Source: Cristatella mucedo
Taxonomy: Eukaryota; Bryozoa; Phylactolaemata; Cristatellidae
Assembly: GCA_009760855.2 (NCBI GenBank)
Contig: WPIO01000080.1
Coordinates: forward strand, 1,556,501-1,620,500
Direction of reading: 5' to 3'
DNA length: 64,000 nucleotides
The position numbers and the translations under genes are program-made. Of the stretch, positions 1 through 12,011 are shown piece after piece (the stretch's first letter is position 1; every line of letters starts with the position of its first letter). The notes beneath the pieces were generated by a model. It saw nothing but the letters and a program-made list of their open reading frames with translations, was not told where the DNA came from and did not search any database.

Positions 1-711
1 CACGCTTCCGAGTCGGTCCACGCTGTGGCCGGCGTCCGAGCAGCGATGAGCGCAGGCCGCGCACAGCGGCCTCTCGCAGCCGGAGCAGAACGAAGTGACC
101 GCATCGCCGTGAGGCGAGCACGTCACCGGATGCAGCCGGTAAGCTCTGAGCAGCTTCTGCTGCCGCCACCGCCACTGCAGGCCCTGACTCTCGTCGCCGT
201 CACCGCCCGAGACGACGACGACGCAATGTCCCTTGTTGAACTTGCCGTGCCAGGCCAGGCAGACGTCGCACATGGCCGTCTGGCACTGCTGGCACCACTT
301 GCTGACCACCTTCGCCGGCTCCGGCGGCGGCGACTCGCCGTCGTCCTGCGCTTTGCTGCACACGTCGCAGTAGTCGGGCGCTCGGGCCGCTTCTTCGGCG
401 GCCAGCCTCGCAGCTGCCAGGGCGTTCTCTTTCGTGCCAGCTGCCGCCGTCGTCGTCGTCTCTTTGCAGACAGGACAGAAGAGCACGGGCAGAGGCCCGT
501 CGTCTGCTGCCGCCGCCGCTCTGGCAGACGCGTCGTTCGAGCAGCGCTTGCAGCAGCAGTGCAAGCAGTCGAGGAGCAGCGGCTGGCGAGGCGACCTCTG
601 GCAGTGGCAGCACAGAAACGGCGACGTCGGCGACAGCGGCTGCTGCTGCTCCATCTCCCTCGCTGCTGCTGCTGCTCGCTCGCCTTGCGACATCCTGCCG
701 TCTTGCGACAT
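1..711 (-). CDS. Gene A exon 1: TRIM-like RING/B-box1/B-box2 protein (partial)
   Basis: The minus-strand frame is open from an ATG at 711 to the window edge, about 237 codons. A second in-frame ATG at 693 is an alternative start, and a TAA lies in frame 15 bases upstream of the first. A RING finger occupies roughly residues 34-81 (C-x2-C, then C-L-H-x2-C-x2-C, then C-P-V-C). B-box1 is at about 114-161 and ends in the family signature W-H-G-K-F-N-K-G-H. B-box2 is at about 197-229. By family knowledge this is the E3-ligase half of a TRIM protein. The helical region, splice donor and propeller exon lie off the left edge. The exon is GC-rich and alanine-rich like its paralogues. Recognition as RBCC is firm; the exact start is less sure. 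Confidence 0.85.
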   Translation of the reverse strand, partial: MSQDGRMSQGERAAAAAREMEQQQPLSPTSPFLCCHCQRSPRQPLLLDCLHCCCKRCSNDASARAAAAADDGPLPVLFCPVCKETTTTAAAGTKENALAAARLAAEEAARAPDYCDVCSKAQDDGESPPPEPAKVVSKWCQQCQTAMCDVCLAWHGKFNKGHCVVVVSGGDGDESQGLQWRWRQQKLLRAYRLHPVTCSPHGDAVTSFCSGCERPLCAACAHRCSDAGHSVDRLGSV

Positions 712-2203
712 CCTTCTAGGAAGTTTAAAGGGAGCTTAAAGTTTAAAGTACGCACGTTCGAAGGCGTTTACGCTGCCATCGCGCGACGTAAAGTGAGCTT
801 TGCTAGCCCCTCATCTGGCGGCAGAGGAACGTTTCGGACCTTCGAAACCGCTCCAACGAAATCGAGCGAGGAAATTTAAGCAATGCACGACGGTACAAAG
901 ACCATCTAAAGTTCGGCACAACATTGACCAGTCACGTGGTCCATCCACAAAGAGTTGATTGATTGGTTGATCAAATTGGCCATCGGCCAGGCTCAATAGC
1001 ATTAAAGTAACGTAAGTAGTCAGTATAAGTAAGACAGTCTAAGGATAAAGTGTCTAAGGCAGTCTAGCATTGAAGTATCAAAGTCTAGCATTGAAGCATC
1101 AAAGTCTAACATTAAAGTATAAAGTATTTCTTGAGATTGAGTTGTCAGGACTTTAAAAAGACTTGTGCCAAGAATCTCTACTAGATGCCAAAGCTGATTG
1201 AATCTCGGGGATTCAATCAGCTGCAGTTGAACGAAGAATGTTCGGAGAACTCTCTCAAGATGTTGGTCTCACGGCGGAGAATCCAAGGATAATGAATAAG
1301 AGAATAGACTATATCCGACAAGAAATTACAACCAGGTTTTAATGTTGTAACGCGTTGTAACATGCCCCTCGAGTGTCAGCTATGAGCTCTTTCCTAATTT
1401 GAGATTTTCCTTTGCAAGTTTTTCTTCTCACCATTGCTATATCAGATGCCAATTTCGAAAGTTCCTTTAGCAAGCTGAAGATAATCTTGTCTTATCTGAG
1501 GGCATTCCTGGGGCAAGGTCGATCGATTGTCTGATTTGTTAAGAATAGAGAAAGAAACACTAGGAAATATTGACCTCCAAACTGTAATGGACCAGTTTGC
1601 CCTGCTAAGGACAAGAAATAGCACCTAAGTTAATAATTAAGTAATAATAATAATAAGTTAGAGCCTAAGTTAGAGCTGCGAAAGCTACCTTTTACCTTCC
1701 CTACTGTCAATAAAACGGTCTCGACTCGATATGCCTGCTAGCGCGTTTTTTTTTTTTGCATTTCTTCTGTGGTGGACCTATTTTGCAGCAACCTTCGACA
1801 AGGGGAAGGGAGAGACGTCTCTCAGACTTCGTCCTCAGGCGCCGAAAAGTCTCACCGTTGTGCCACTGACGCAACAATGAGATTCTCACGAGGCCGACGC
1901 ACCTCCTCCTACCTCACGTCCGGTGCTACTTCTATGACTCAGGCTGCTCAGGCTATCGATTGCAGACAAAATCCTGCCTAGGCTTTCCGCACGCTACAGA
2001 AAACTCGATCAATTTAAATTCGTATGGCTTTGTGTGGAGCCACATAACTCCGCATCGGCATAAGGCAAGCAGCGCCTCGTAAGTTCGTCTCGTGCACAAC
2101 GCATTAGACTTGGATGCCGATGTACAACAATCCCGAACCAAAAGAGGCTGCGTGTTATCGAGGTCAACACGAAAATCTCGTCTCGTAGTGATGACCTAGC
2201 AAT
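712..2203. other. Intergenic, no gene seen
   Basis: This is moderately AT-rich sequence upstream of gene A with no convincing ORF. It holds a 21 bp tandem repeat (1061-1123) and a 12 bp-arm hairpin (1192-1222). Two TTCGAA motifs lie within 140 bases upstream of the gene A start, but I see no TATA box there. Confidence 0.5.
1061..1123. repeat. 21 bp minisatellite, 3 units
   Basis: Three consecutive 21-base units begin AGTCTA, at 1061, 1082 and 1103. The first two differ at one position and the third at several. Confidence 0.8.
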
Positions 2204-2430
2204 AATAATAATAATAATTCACTTGATAAAGCGCCCTCAGAGAACTTAATCTCTCTCTAGGCACTTTACATTTTCTGCAAAATGAAATGCAATTGAATGG
2301 TGAGTAAAATCATGCTTGAAAAACAAACGAAATGAATAACATGGTTAGGGGTGCATCGTGCACAGGGTCAGCACGCGAATCTGGTCAGTGTCAGCACGCG
2401 CAGAGAGATTCACGCGTTACCGCCTTTCGT
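2204..2430 (-). mobile_element. LINE-A 3' end fragment
   Basis: On the minus strand this is the LINE-A 3' untranslated region. It carries the hairpin-forming AAGTGCC...AGAGATTAAG...GGGCGCTTTATCAAGTG block and ends in an (ATT)n tail, which reads as AAT repeats at 2204-2218 on the plus strand. There is no coding sequence left. It is diverged from the younger copies. Confidence 0.8.
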
Positions 2431-2872
2431 TATCGTGTGGGCGCGTGACTTACAGCTAGGATGACGCAACAAGAACGCTAGCGCTGTGCGATGGAGCCTA
2501 TTGTCGTACCGCAGGTGAACGCCTATTGTCGTACTGCAGGTTGCAGCCCTGTTCGTGCGCTAGAGAGTGAAGCAGAGGTTAGAAAAGGCCGGCAGCCCAT
2601 CGGGGAAAACCCAGCGGACATCTTGCTTACCTTGACCTTGATGTCGCTCCGCCTACTTTTGCAAGTTCATGTGAGATTGGGCGGGTAGAACTGTTGTGGT
2701 AAAGAAAGATATAATTAATTATTTTTTTGCTTTCATTCTAATTTTCGTTACCTGTAATGATAGGTAACTTCCGGTAGACTCGTACGACCGCACCAGCACC
2801 TCGCACAGCGGCCAGCGCCAGCAGCGCAACTCGGCGGCTTGTCGCTCTGTCCACAAACCTGCCGCAGCGATT

Positions 2873-2921
2873 TATGTATATATACATACATATACATACA
2901 TATATATGTATATATATATAT
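2873..2921. repeat. TA/TACA microsatellite
   Basis: Alternating TA with TACA interruptions, directly abutting the tail of the SINE1 copy at 2920. Confidence 0.9.
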
Positions 2922-3059
2922 TTCATTTGTAAAGCGCCCCAAGAGAACTTAATCTCTATTTGGGCGCTTCACATATGCCTCGGGGGGCTCGAGCCCACGA
3001 CCTCAGCCAGACCTTCGTCGGGGGCGAGCACCGTAACCGCTGGACCAAACCAGCTCGCC
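2920..3059 (-). mobile_element. SINE1 copy a (tRNA head, LINE-A-like tail)
   Basis: Read on the minus strand, the 5' part is tRNA-like. It has an A box (TGGTCCAGCGG) and a B box-like GGCTCGAGCCC. The 3' part (AAGCGCCC, AGAGATTAAGTTCTCT, GGGGCGCTTTACAAATG) closely matches the 3' stem-loop of LINE-A. By analogy with known LINE-dependent SINEs, this suggests mobilisation by the LINE-A reverse transcriptase. Confidence 0.8.
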
Positions 3060-4830
3060 ATTTTCAATGTATTTTTAGGAAAACAAGCAAAAATTGCCTA
3101 CACATATTGTAATTTATCTACTGGTTTTTTTGTGCTAGCCTCCTAATCTCCAGCATAGGCGTGTTTTGGGTTTTTTTGGCGCTGTGCAAATCCTTTGTTT
3201 AATACTTACCGGCGCTTTCGTTGGCTTGAGGGGCATGCCTGCCTGGTCGAGTTAAAAACTTCATGTCTAACAGACTGAAAAAAACGCTGCAGATGTCCCA
3301 GAACCGACGTTGAGACTTCTGTGCCTTGGAACTCCGTATCCCAGTCCAACGTATCTCATTCACGCTGCCATTTTATCCCCTTTTCCATCATGATTCCAGC
3401 GCAGAGTCGACCGCCGGGGCAGCATATTTACGTGCTTGAGAATTCTTTAATGTAAGGATTGCAACACCATCGACTCTATGAAACAGCAATTGGCCAAGGT
3501 GCACGCAAGATGAGTGTATTCGAATCACTTAAAGAGGCAAGCGTGGCATTCAAGTCAGCTCTCGGAGGTATTGTTGAGTTTAAAATAATTCTGTCGAGTA
3601 TTATAGAGAGTTTGTACTCTCTTATGCCACCAGCTCTGTCATAAAATAAAGTCTTGGATTGTATTTTACTTTAAAATGCACACTGTATTGGACACTGCAA
3701 GGCTGTGCAGCTGACTTTTTTTTTATACGAAATGGCCATCGTTTTTTAAATAACTCGGATACATATAATATATATCTATATAGTATATATTCGCTATAAT
3801 AATATAATGATAATATTCGATTAATATGTATCGAATACATATGCATATATATAAATATATATCTATAATATATATAACATACATATATATATATATATAT
3901 AATATATTCGTATCTTTTGAGGCGAAGTGCTCCTTTATAATCTTCTAGGACTGGTGCTGCAATGTAAACATTGTCGTGCGACTTTTGTTGCTGCTAAAGA
4001 ATGCTACTGTGTGGTCCCTGCATCGGAGTGAATGTGGTCGAGCTGACAATCGTTGCTCAGATAGCCTTATAGTTACCGTGCACGCCAGCTTTCAGGGTCC
4101 GGAAGGTCCAGGTCAAATTTACATTCCATGCTATGGCCGAAGGAATCCTCTCGGCGCCTTGCCAACGACTTCAAGCCAGTAAACTTTAGTCAAGGTCAAG
4201 GTTCCGAAGGACACCGAGAAGGCCTCGTTAAGCTTTCTCACGCTGCGAATGAAGCGAATGTTCGGCTAATGCTCCAAGTTCAAATATGTCTGGTGATGTC
4301 TATGGTGACCCCTATGATGACCTCTTCGATAGCTATAGCCGTTCAGCTTCCCGTTCTCTGAATAAAGCTTCTGGATCACACGAAGAAGCTCAGTGGTTAT
4401 GTCGCTCGAAACCACTAGCCAAATGTCGCTGGGGCTATGCATAGAATACATTTTCTAATAATAATAAAATAATAGTAAGAGAATGAAAATTAATAAAAAA
4501 TAAATAAAAAATAATAGCTATAAATATAATAAAAAAATATACTGTCTCATTTTGGGAGGGCAATCGCCATGCTTTAATAAAAAGATTTCTATCACCGCTG
4601 TATGCAAGCAGAGTCGAATATTGAATAGTACTAGAACGTACCTGGGCCGCCAGTTTGGAAGGCAGCCGCTGTATGCAAGAGGAAGGGTGTACGAGACGAT
4701 ATTTTCAGTATCCATTCCGCTGCATCCTGCAGCCTGTCTTTGATCACCTTCATCCCAGCTGGCCGTTTATAATAGTAAAAGTAATTAAATATAATAAATT
4801 AATAAAAACAATTAATTAAATTAAATAAAT
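3060..4830. other. Intergenic, AT-rich, no gene seen
   Basis: No ORF here resembles a protein. An AT-rich, TA-reiterating stretch lies at about 3758-3906 and several A/T-rich runs at 4440-4540 and 4780-4840. Confidence 0.5.
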
Positions 4831-5699
4831 AAATTACGTTTGTATATGGCTGTATATCCAGAGGAAAGGCCGAGCCGAGAGACTCGAGAGAGTGAGAGCC
4901 TACACGTGGGCAAGGTAAAGCATAGAGGGTAAAGCTACAAGCGGGCTCCAAGGAAATAGAGCCGACGGAGAAGCAGAACTGTAGAGCTGTACCCAGGCTG
5001 GGTTCGGTTGGCTGGGACCGGACGGCTATAGTGAGGGTTAGAGTCACCGGCTAGGCCGTGGTCAGACCTACGGCACGGCCGGATGTATGCGGTGACGTGA
5101 GGTCACCGGGGCTCTTGGGTACGGGAAGTTGGCCGAGTAAGTCGTGGTGTTGGAGGCTCCCGGTCTCGCCGAGTTATGCACCTGGATTCGTGCAGGCGTG
5201 CTCCGGCGATGCTGCTACGCACGCAAGGGAACGAGTACCCAAGGCCCGAGCGGAGCTGGATAGCTCGCTCGTTGTTGACTTGTTTTTATTCCGCTTTCCC
5301 CGTGTAGCGTGTTCGTTACCCCCCCCCCCGTGTGTTGGCGTCTTTCGGTGGAAGCTTACGACTGTGGTAGTTGTCGACTCGGACTAGCCAGCAGTTACTC
5401 AGCCAGCCGGGTTTTGGACGGCGTACGCTCGTACTGTTGGATTCGGAGTCGGTACAACGACAGGACTGCAGAAGCCGACTGCCCCCAACTAACACGTGTG
5501 TTCGCGCTTGCTGCGTCGTCTTGCGCCCCCGTAGTGTATTGTGTATAGGACCCTCCCTGTAGACTTGTTTAGTTCACCTGCTGTTGTTGGCGCATGCGTT
5601 ATAAAGATGTTTAACCTGACGGCCGCTCGTCTTACCTTAGCTCGGCGGCATGGCGAGCGGCAGCGTGGCCGGAGGATGGCGGGTTTGGCGGGAATTAGC
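4831..5699. other. GC-richer segment upstream of the Gypsy remnant
   Basis: Base composition shifts from the AT-rich flank to match the Gypsy body, so this may be its 5' end (LTR or leader). TATAAAG occurs near 5600. No matching 3' LTR is visible, so this stays unproven. ORFs here resemble no protein. Confidence 0.3.
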
Positions 5700-8265
5700 C
5701 TCTGACCCCTGGAACCCGGTTACATTTTGTAGACTCAAATCAAGAGGAGTTTCGACCAGTCCTAGGGGCGGTCGTGGTGGGCGACCGGACGATGTTTATA
5801 CCCACGATAGACGGCCGATTTGTCGATGATGCAAGCAGCCTGACCATATAGAACGGCAGTGCAGGCGAGAGCAGGCCCAGATGGACCTGCCGCAGGGCTT
5901 CCACGTGTTGCTCCCCGCCTTCGAGCAATAACCCATGCTGGGGCTGCAGGTGTCCTGCAGGGCCGGGAAAACCCAGTCCAGACGGAGCGCGAGCTGGCCG
6001 AGAGGCCCCCCTAGCCCACCGGTTTGACTAGCACGGGTACCGAAGGTCGGGAAGGCCCTAGGCTCTCGAGAGGGCATCCTCACAACGGCGGTGGACCTGC
6101 AGGTAGATGGCCATGATGTGGCTGGACTTCTAGACTCCGGGGCCGAAATCTCGTTAGTTGACGCTAGGTATGCTACAGCCTGGGGCTTGAAGTTGAATAA
6201 GTCCACCATGAAGGCCGTCGGGGTGACCGGGGCACCACTGGATATCATAGGCACAGCCAGTGTCCTTATCACTATAGCGAAGTTGGTAAGGAGGCACGTG
6301 GTGCATGTAGCCGAGGGTAGCTCATTTCCAGTGCTACTAGGGACCGACTTTCTTAGGAAACTCCCCCCTCTAACTCTGGACTACGAGCAGGGTGTAGCGA
6401 CTATTGGGACCCGTACAATAAACTTACGGAGCAACCGCTCCTTTGACCCACCTGAGATGGATGTATGTGTGCCAGAGGACCTAAATATTGCACCTAGGTG
6501 CGAGCAGTTGGTCAGATGTCCTGTGACGACTGCAGTAGAGGTTGAATGGCTATTCGAGCCCAACGAAGGGAGGCTGGCAGGGCTAGGTCTGGCTGCAGCT
6601 AGGGCCATAGTCGTATCGCTGGGCTGGGTCCCAGTGCGGCTCATTAATACTGGCCACCACCCGGTCCGACTCAAGCTGGGCACTCACATTGGTAGACTGC
6701 TTCCAGTTGAGTCCAGAGTGGATGTACAAAACAGGCCAGCCACTGAAGTCTGTGGCGTTAGGGAAGTGGCATCGGACGAGTTCCAGCTCGATCTTTCAGG
6801 AACTAGCTTGAAACCACAGGAGCAGCAGCAGCTGCGAGATCTCCTGATTGATTATCGGGATGTTTTCTCAAGTGGGAGCTTAGACCTCGGCCTGCTAGAA
6901 CAAGTGCAGCACCAAATAGACACCGGGAGTTCGAGGCCTATTCGGGCCAGGCCCTACCCTGTACCTCAGGCACTGCGATCCGAAGTAGACAACCAGGTAC
7001 GCGACATGCTCGAAGCCGGCGTGATCGAAGAGTCGTGTAGCCCATAGAGCTCGCCGGTAGTACTAGTCAAGAAGAAGGACGGTACCTACCGGTTCTGTGT
7101 TGATTATAGGCGGCTTAACTCAGTAACGGTCAAGGACAGCTACCCATTACCTCGGCCAGACGAGGTTTGTCAATGGTTAGGGGGTGCACGATATTTCAGC
7201 ACTCTTGACCTCGCCTCAGGGTACTGGCAGATAGCGATGCACCCTGAGGACAAGGCAGAGACTGCCTTCGTGACTTACAATGGGCAGTACCAGTTTAAGA
7301 AGATGAGCTTTGGGCTGTGCAATGCACCAGGTACGTTCCAGCGAGCCATGGACTTCGTCCTAGCGGGTCTTCAATGGACGACTTGCTTAATTTATATAGA
7401 CGACATATTGGTCTTTTCGAGGAGCTTTGAGGAACATCTCGTTCGGCTTGGGGAGGTTCTGGATAGGATGAGAGCAAATGGTCTCAAGATCAAACCCTCA
7501 AAATGCCACTTCGCCAGAGACGAAGTGTGTTATCTGGGGCACGTACTGTCCCCGGACGGTATATTACCAGATCCTGGGAATGTGGACAAGATTCTGCATT
7601 ATCCACCACCCAGGGATGCACAGGAGGTCAGGCAGTTCCTTGGACTGGCCTCCTACTATCGCAAGTTGGTGCCCGGGTTTGCCAAAATTGCTGTGCCGCT
7701 AAACAACCTGCTGCGAAAGGGTGAGCGCTTCGTGTGGTCGAGGGAATGTGAGCGTTCCTTCAAGGATCTCCGGGACCGGCTGTGTGCAAAGCCAATTCTT
7801 AGGTTCCCAGACTTTGCTGCACCCTTTGTTCTTAGTACAGATGCCAGTGGTACTGCTCTAGGAGCCGTTCTCGGGCAGGTGGTGGACGGGAAGGAGCATG
7901 CCATGGCCTATTTCAGCCGGATTCTGAACAAGGCTGAACGTAATTACTCTACCGTTGAGCGGGAGGCATTAGCCATCATAGCAGCGGTGCGCCACTTTCG
8001 AGGGTACCTTTATGGCCACCGGTTCTCTGTCCTGACGGATCACCAGCCTTTGGTGTGGGTCCTTAAAGGGAACCACGAATCTCGGCACTTAGCAAAGTGG
8101 GCATTGGAGCTACAGGAGTACGATATGGATGTGAAATATCGTTGTGGGAAGGCTAATACCAATGCTGATGCTCTGTCACGTTTACAAGAGACCCGGCTCC
8201 TGCTGGCTTCGTGGGCACTGTCATTGCAGCCGAGGCTGACCCTGGGTACAGAGCTGTATACCTAA
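5700..8265 (+). pseudogene. Ty3/Gypsy retrotransposon remnant (gag end, protease, RT, RNase H)
   Basis: The order of remains is Gypsy-like. An Arg/Gly-rich stretch leads into a nucleocapsid zinc knuckle (C-x2-C-x4-H-x4-C, 5821-5862) that contains an in-frame TGA at 5827. A retropepsin-like region with D-S-G-A-E follows at about 6133. The start of reverse transcriptase is interrupted by an in-frame TAG at 7045-7047. The RT fingers and palm then continue, with Y-I-D-D at 7393-7404, and an RNase H with D-A-S-G and T-D-H-Q-P-L ends near 8210. There is no integrase, most of gag is missing and I see no flanking LTR pair. It is a dead, truncated copy with no role in the host genes around it. Confidence 0.9.
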
Positions 8266-8896
8266 TGTCAGAAAAGTAAAGCACGGGAATTGTAAACCAA
8301 ACGTTCGATAATAATACAATGATACTGTACAATTGATGTAAGAAAAGCAACTTGAAAAATAAGCCCATTCCCTTCTCAGTGCAATATTTCGAGTTACCAA
8401 GAAAACCGAGGAGTTTATCCCTAGTGTCATAAAAAAAACTTCGGACCGAAAATAGCGAAACTACTTTCATTTACCGCGATTTAAGAGTGCATTTGCTCGC
8501 ATCAAATCTGCCTCACACTGGGATCGCACACAAATTCACAACTTGGGAGTAGTGTTTGTCTGCTTGAGTAGCTGCACCATTTCCATAGCTACAGTCTCCC
8601 TTTGTCGAGTAGCTTTACCGGCTGCATACGTTTAGGCGATCCAATTTTAGTCCTGAGAACAAACTACTGTCATCGTTAAAACGTATGTCGTCATAGTTTG
8701 TTCTCAGGATCAAGGTTGGATCAGGGATCAAATTCTCAGGTTCATAAGATGTCACTGCATCGTTGAAAATTCGAGGTGAAGCTTCCCATGCATGGAAGCT
8801 TCTGCAATTAGTATCAACAATAATAATGTCCAAAAAGGTTTTGACAGCTAGAAAAGAGGCGTCGCCGAATGAAACACTTTGGCCATTAAAAAAAAT
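8266..8896. other. Intergenic, no gene seen
   Basis: Only a 16 bp-arm inverted repeat (8651-8666 with 8694-8709) stands out. No ORF is convincing. Confidence 0.5.
8651..8709. repeat. Perfect inverted repeat, 16 bp arms
   Basis: The arm TCCTGAGAACAAACTA at 8651-8666 pairs exactly with 8694-8709 across a 27-base loop. Confidence 0.85.
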
Positions 8897-9036
8897 CTTA
8901 GCTGATTTAGCAGCCTCTTTTGTATAGCAGCAGAACAGCCTTAACGGCTGTCACTACTGCTTGCAGTTGGTAATAAAAGAGTACCCAATGCAGAATTCGA
9001 ACCCAATCGAGCACCTTACCACTTGGGCTGCTTACT
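8897..9036 (-). mobile_element. SINE2 copy (diverged)
   Basis: On the minus strand the copy has a tRNA-like head with a B box resembling GGGTTCGAATTC. It ends in the SINE2 tail, seen on the plus strand as AGCTGATTTAGCAGCCTCTT followed by TTGTATAGC. The central CACTACTGCTTGCAG block matches the copies at 37601 and 50325. Confidence 0.7.
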
Positions 9037-9462
9037 TGCCAAGCTTAGAGAGCTTTGCTGCTAAACACAGGCTGCACCAGGCAGCAGTCGCCTGCTCTCC
9101 CTTGCCATCCTCCAGGCAACCTAACGGCTCAAGGCTTCGCTCGGTCGTCGCTTCGGGTCGGCAAGTAAGCTGCGCCTTTGGCAGCAACGAAGCGCCGTTA
9201 CGTTTCGCCGATGCGGCGACGTCGAGTCCATGCATGCAGGACACTGAGTCACCGAGTCGCCGCTCTTGCAAGCCGTCAAGCAGCTGGCGCAGCAGCTGTG
9301 GAGACAGGCGAGCAGCAGCAGCAGGAGCAGCAGCTGCTGCTGCTGCCGCGGGAGCAGCAGAAGACGACGAGCGACGGCAGGTGACTGTCGCTGCTCGTCG
9401 TCGAAGCCCCCGAAGCTGTGACATCGTGGTGGCTCGAACTCGGTGAACTCGATCGATTTGAT

Positions 9463-9498
9463 CGATCGATCTGATCAATCGATCAATCAGATCGATCG
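9463..9498. repeat. Perfect inverted repeat, 13 bp arms, within a GATCGAT-rich patch
   Basis: Arms at 9463-9475 and 9486-9498 pair perfectly across a 10-base loop. The surrounding 9448-9510 is made of overlapping GATCGAT and GATCAAT motifs. Confidence 0.85.
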
Positions 9499-9623
9499 AA
9501 CTCGATGCTCTCGGGACGACATCCCTCTCTCTGGGACGCCAGGCACTCGGGAGTGACTGCCAGAGACAGGCCGGAGACAGCCGACGAGTGAAAAGCTATG
9601 TGCGGCAAGATCGCTTCACAGTA

Positions 9624-11010
9624 AAAATAATAATAATGATAATGCACTTGATAACGCGCCCTCAGAGAACTCAATCTCTTTCTAGGCGCTTTACATTTGC
9701 TGCAAAGGGAAAATGCAATTGAATGGTGAGCAATATCGTGCTTGATAAACAAACAAAATGAGTAACATGGTTAGGGGTGACATGCACAGGGTCAGCATGC
9801 AAATTTGGTTAGTGGCAGCATGCACAGTAGCACGAATAAGCTCATGAAGGACGAATCACAGGGTCCCACTAAATGCTGTCCTACATAGATGTTTTTAAGT
9901 TCTTTTTAATTGTGGTCAAGTCAGGGGATGTTCTGACGCAGGTCGGAGGGAGTTCCAGGCTTTGGGAGCATACGAACTAAATGCACGATCTACAAAGGAT
10001 TTCAGGTTTGTACGAGGTATTTCTAGACTGTTGGATTCCAAGAAGCGGGTGGTATGCTGCTTGGCCTGGTGGGGCAGTAGATCTGAGAGATAGGCTGGAG
10101 CCAAAGAATGAAGTGACCTAAAAGTGAGCGACAAAACCTTGAACTCAATCCGTTGCTTGACTGGTAGCCAGTGCAGGTCGGCGAGAAGTGGTGTAATGTG
10201 GCAACTGCAATGCTCACGACAGACAAGCCTAGCTGCAGAGTTTTGCACCAGCTGCAATCGCCTGATCGCACATGCTGGTAGGCCAGTAAGCAGTGAGTTG
10301 CAGAAGTCGAGACGAGATGTCACGAATGCATGGACCAACTTGGACGTGGTACCCTTATCTAAACAAGCCCGAATTTTAGCAATGTTATGAAGCTGAAAGT
10401 AGGCAGACTTGACTGCGGAGCTGATGTGGTCGTCTAACGAGAGGTCGCTTTGGAACATGACACCTAGATTTCGAGCTGATTCAACAGGAGATATGCTGGC
10501 AGAGCCAATTTTGAGCGTTAGCCTTTCCAATTTCTGAATCACACTGGGTTTGCCCATAACTAGTAAGTTAATTTTATCATCGTTTAGTTTTAGAAAGTTT
10601 GCTGCCACCCATGTGCGGATGTCATCAATACATTCAGCAAGGGAGTTTAGAGAATTCGAGGTGCTCGAAGGCTGGGAGGATGAAAGCAAAGGTACAACTG
10701 AGTGTCATCCCTATAGAAGTGAAAGCGCAGATTGTGCTTGGCAATCACATCAGCAAGGGGGAGAGTATAAACCGTGAAAAGAACCGGACCTAGCACTGAG
10801 CCCCGAGGTACCCCATATTTCAGAGGTACCTCGGACGATCTTTGTCCATTCAAGTCAATACTCAGGAGTCTCCCACTGAGATGGGACCTGAACTATTGCA
10901 GAACAGTGCCAGTGATGCCCAGGCGAGATAAGAGGCGCTCTAAAAGAATTTGGTGGTCGATAGAACCAAAAGTTGCTGAAAGATCGAGCAAAACAAGCAG
11001 AGATACTCGA
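9624..11010 (-). mobile_element. LINE-A copy, 5'-truncated, with degenerate RT
   Basis: This is the longest LINE-A copy. On the minus strand it runs from inside the reverse transcriptase (11010, around the LLDLS and DHQ motif region) to an AT-repeat tail at about 9624. The RT has G-V-P-R-G-S-V-L-G-P and a catalytic box that reads F-Y-R-D-D. The C-terminal part, open from 10689 to 9916, carries the family motifs L-D-F-C-N-S-L-L, V-Q-N-S-A-A-R-L-V and D-L-H-W-L-P-V-K. At least one frame change lies between the two RT segments near 10650-10690. The C-terminal block is typical of L2/CR1-group LINEs. The copy is not autonomous. Confidence 0.85.
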
Positions 11011-11170
11011 TAGATATAATAGACTCAGGACCATCATCATAGATATCATAGACTAAGGACCATCATTATAGATATCATAAACTCTGGACCATCATCCTAG
11101 ATATCATACACTCAGGACTGCCATCATAGATATCACACACTCAGGACCATCCTCATAGATATGATGATAT
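11011..11170. repeat. 29 bp minisatellite, 5.5 units
   Basis: Units beginning TAGATAT start at 11011, 11040, 11069, 11098 and 11127, with a partial sixth at 11156. Each is 29 bases and they differ by 2-5 substitutions. The array begins exactly where the LINE-A copy stops. Confidence 0.9.
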
Positions 11171-11174
11171 GGTG

Positions 11175-11232
11175 AGATAGCCGTCGAGGGTGGCTCTCCT
11201 GCCGCTTTACAAAAGAGGCTATTAAATCAGCT
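11175..11232 (+). mobile_element. SINE2 3' fragment
   Basis: The GGCTCT...GCTTTACAAAAGAGGCTATT block and the following AAATCAGCT match the SINE2 3' end in plus orientation. The tRNA head is missing. Confidence 0.6.
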
Positions 11233-11321
11233 GACACTTTTTTAGATGGGCAAGAAAGTCTTTATAGAAAGCGATCCAGGCTTCGAACCCAGGATGATAC
11301 TGTTAAGAATCCATGGATAAT

Positions 11322-11478
11322 AATAATAATAATACATTTGATAGAGCACCCTCAGAGAACTCAATCTCTTTCTAGGCACTTTACAATTGCTTCAAAGGAA
11401 GCACGATCAAATGATTAGTGGTAGTATACTCAATAAACAACAAGAATAACATGGTTAAGAGCTGAACATGCACAGCTT
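11322..11478 (-). mobile_element. LINE-A 3' end fragment
   Basis: This is a minus-strand tail with AAT repeats at 11322-11334 and the CTCAGAGAACTCAATCTC block. It meets the plus-strand copy at 11478, so the two fragments point outward with their tails at opposite ends. Confidence 0.8.
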
Positions 11479-11712
11479 CAGTATGCTTATGCGTGCTGAC
11501 ACTGCATGCTGCCACTAACCACATTCGCATGCTGACCCTGTGCATGTAACCCCTAACCATATTATTCATTTCGTTTGTTTTTCAAGCATGATTTTACTTA
11601 CCATTCAATTGCATTTCACTTTACAGCAAATGTAAAGCGCCTAGAGAGAGATTAAGTTCTCTGAGGGAGCTTTATCAAGTGCATTATTATTATTATTATT
11701 AATATTATTACT
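11479..11712 (+). mobile_element. LINE-A 3' end fragment
   Basis: A plus-strand 3' untranslated region with CAGCAAATGTAAAGCGCC, AGAGATTAAGTTCTCTGAGG and an ATT tail at about 11688. It is close in sequence to the young copies at 47000-47220 and 62880-63076. Confidence 0.85.
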
Positions 11713-12011
11713 ATTATTATAGCATACATCAAGCATATATCCAGCTTAGAAAAGCAGGCAAAAGCGCACAAGAACATACCCAGGATCGCTGGTTAGTTAG
11801 CAGGCTGCCTGGCTAGTAGTGTGAATCACTGAATCTTTCATGCACTTAAAGCAGACACAGACGGAGCAAAACAGACGAGCAGTTCGCAGCAGCAAGCTGG
11901 GCCCAGGGAAAGCTGAAAGGATTGATCTTCAGCCGAGTCGCGAACAATGCCAAGTCAACGCAGGTGGTGACAGACGCCAGTCAGCGCTCGTGTCGTGCAT
12001 CCATCGGCCGA

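Noticed and set aside
2920-3059. A functional tRNA gene
   Set aside because: A and B boxes are present, but the copy carries a LINE-like tail, is repeated elsewhere and does not fold as a full cloverleaf by eye. SINE is the better call, here and at all SINE2 sites.
5058-5562. A protein-coding gene upstream of the Gypsy remnant
   Set aside because: Three overlapping short ORFs in different frames, none with a recognisable domain. More likely element leader or LTR-like sequence.
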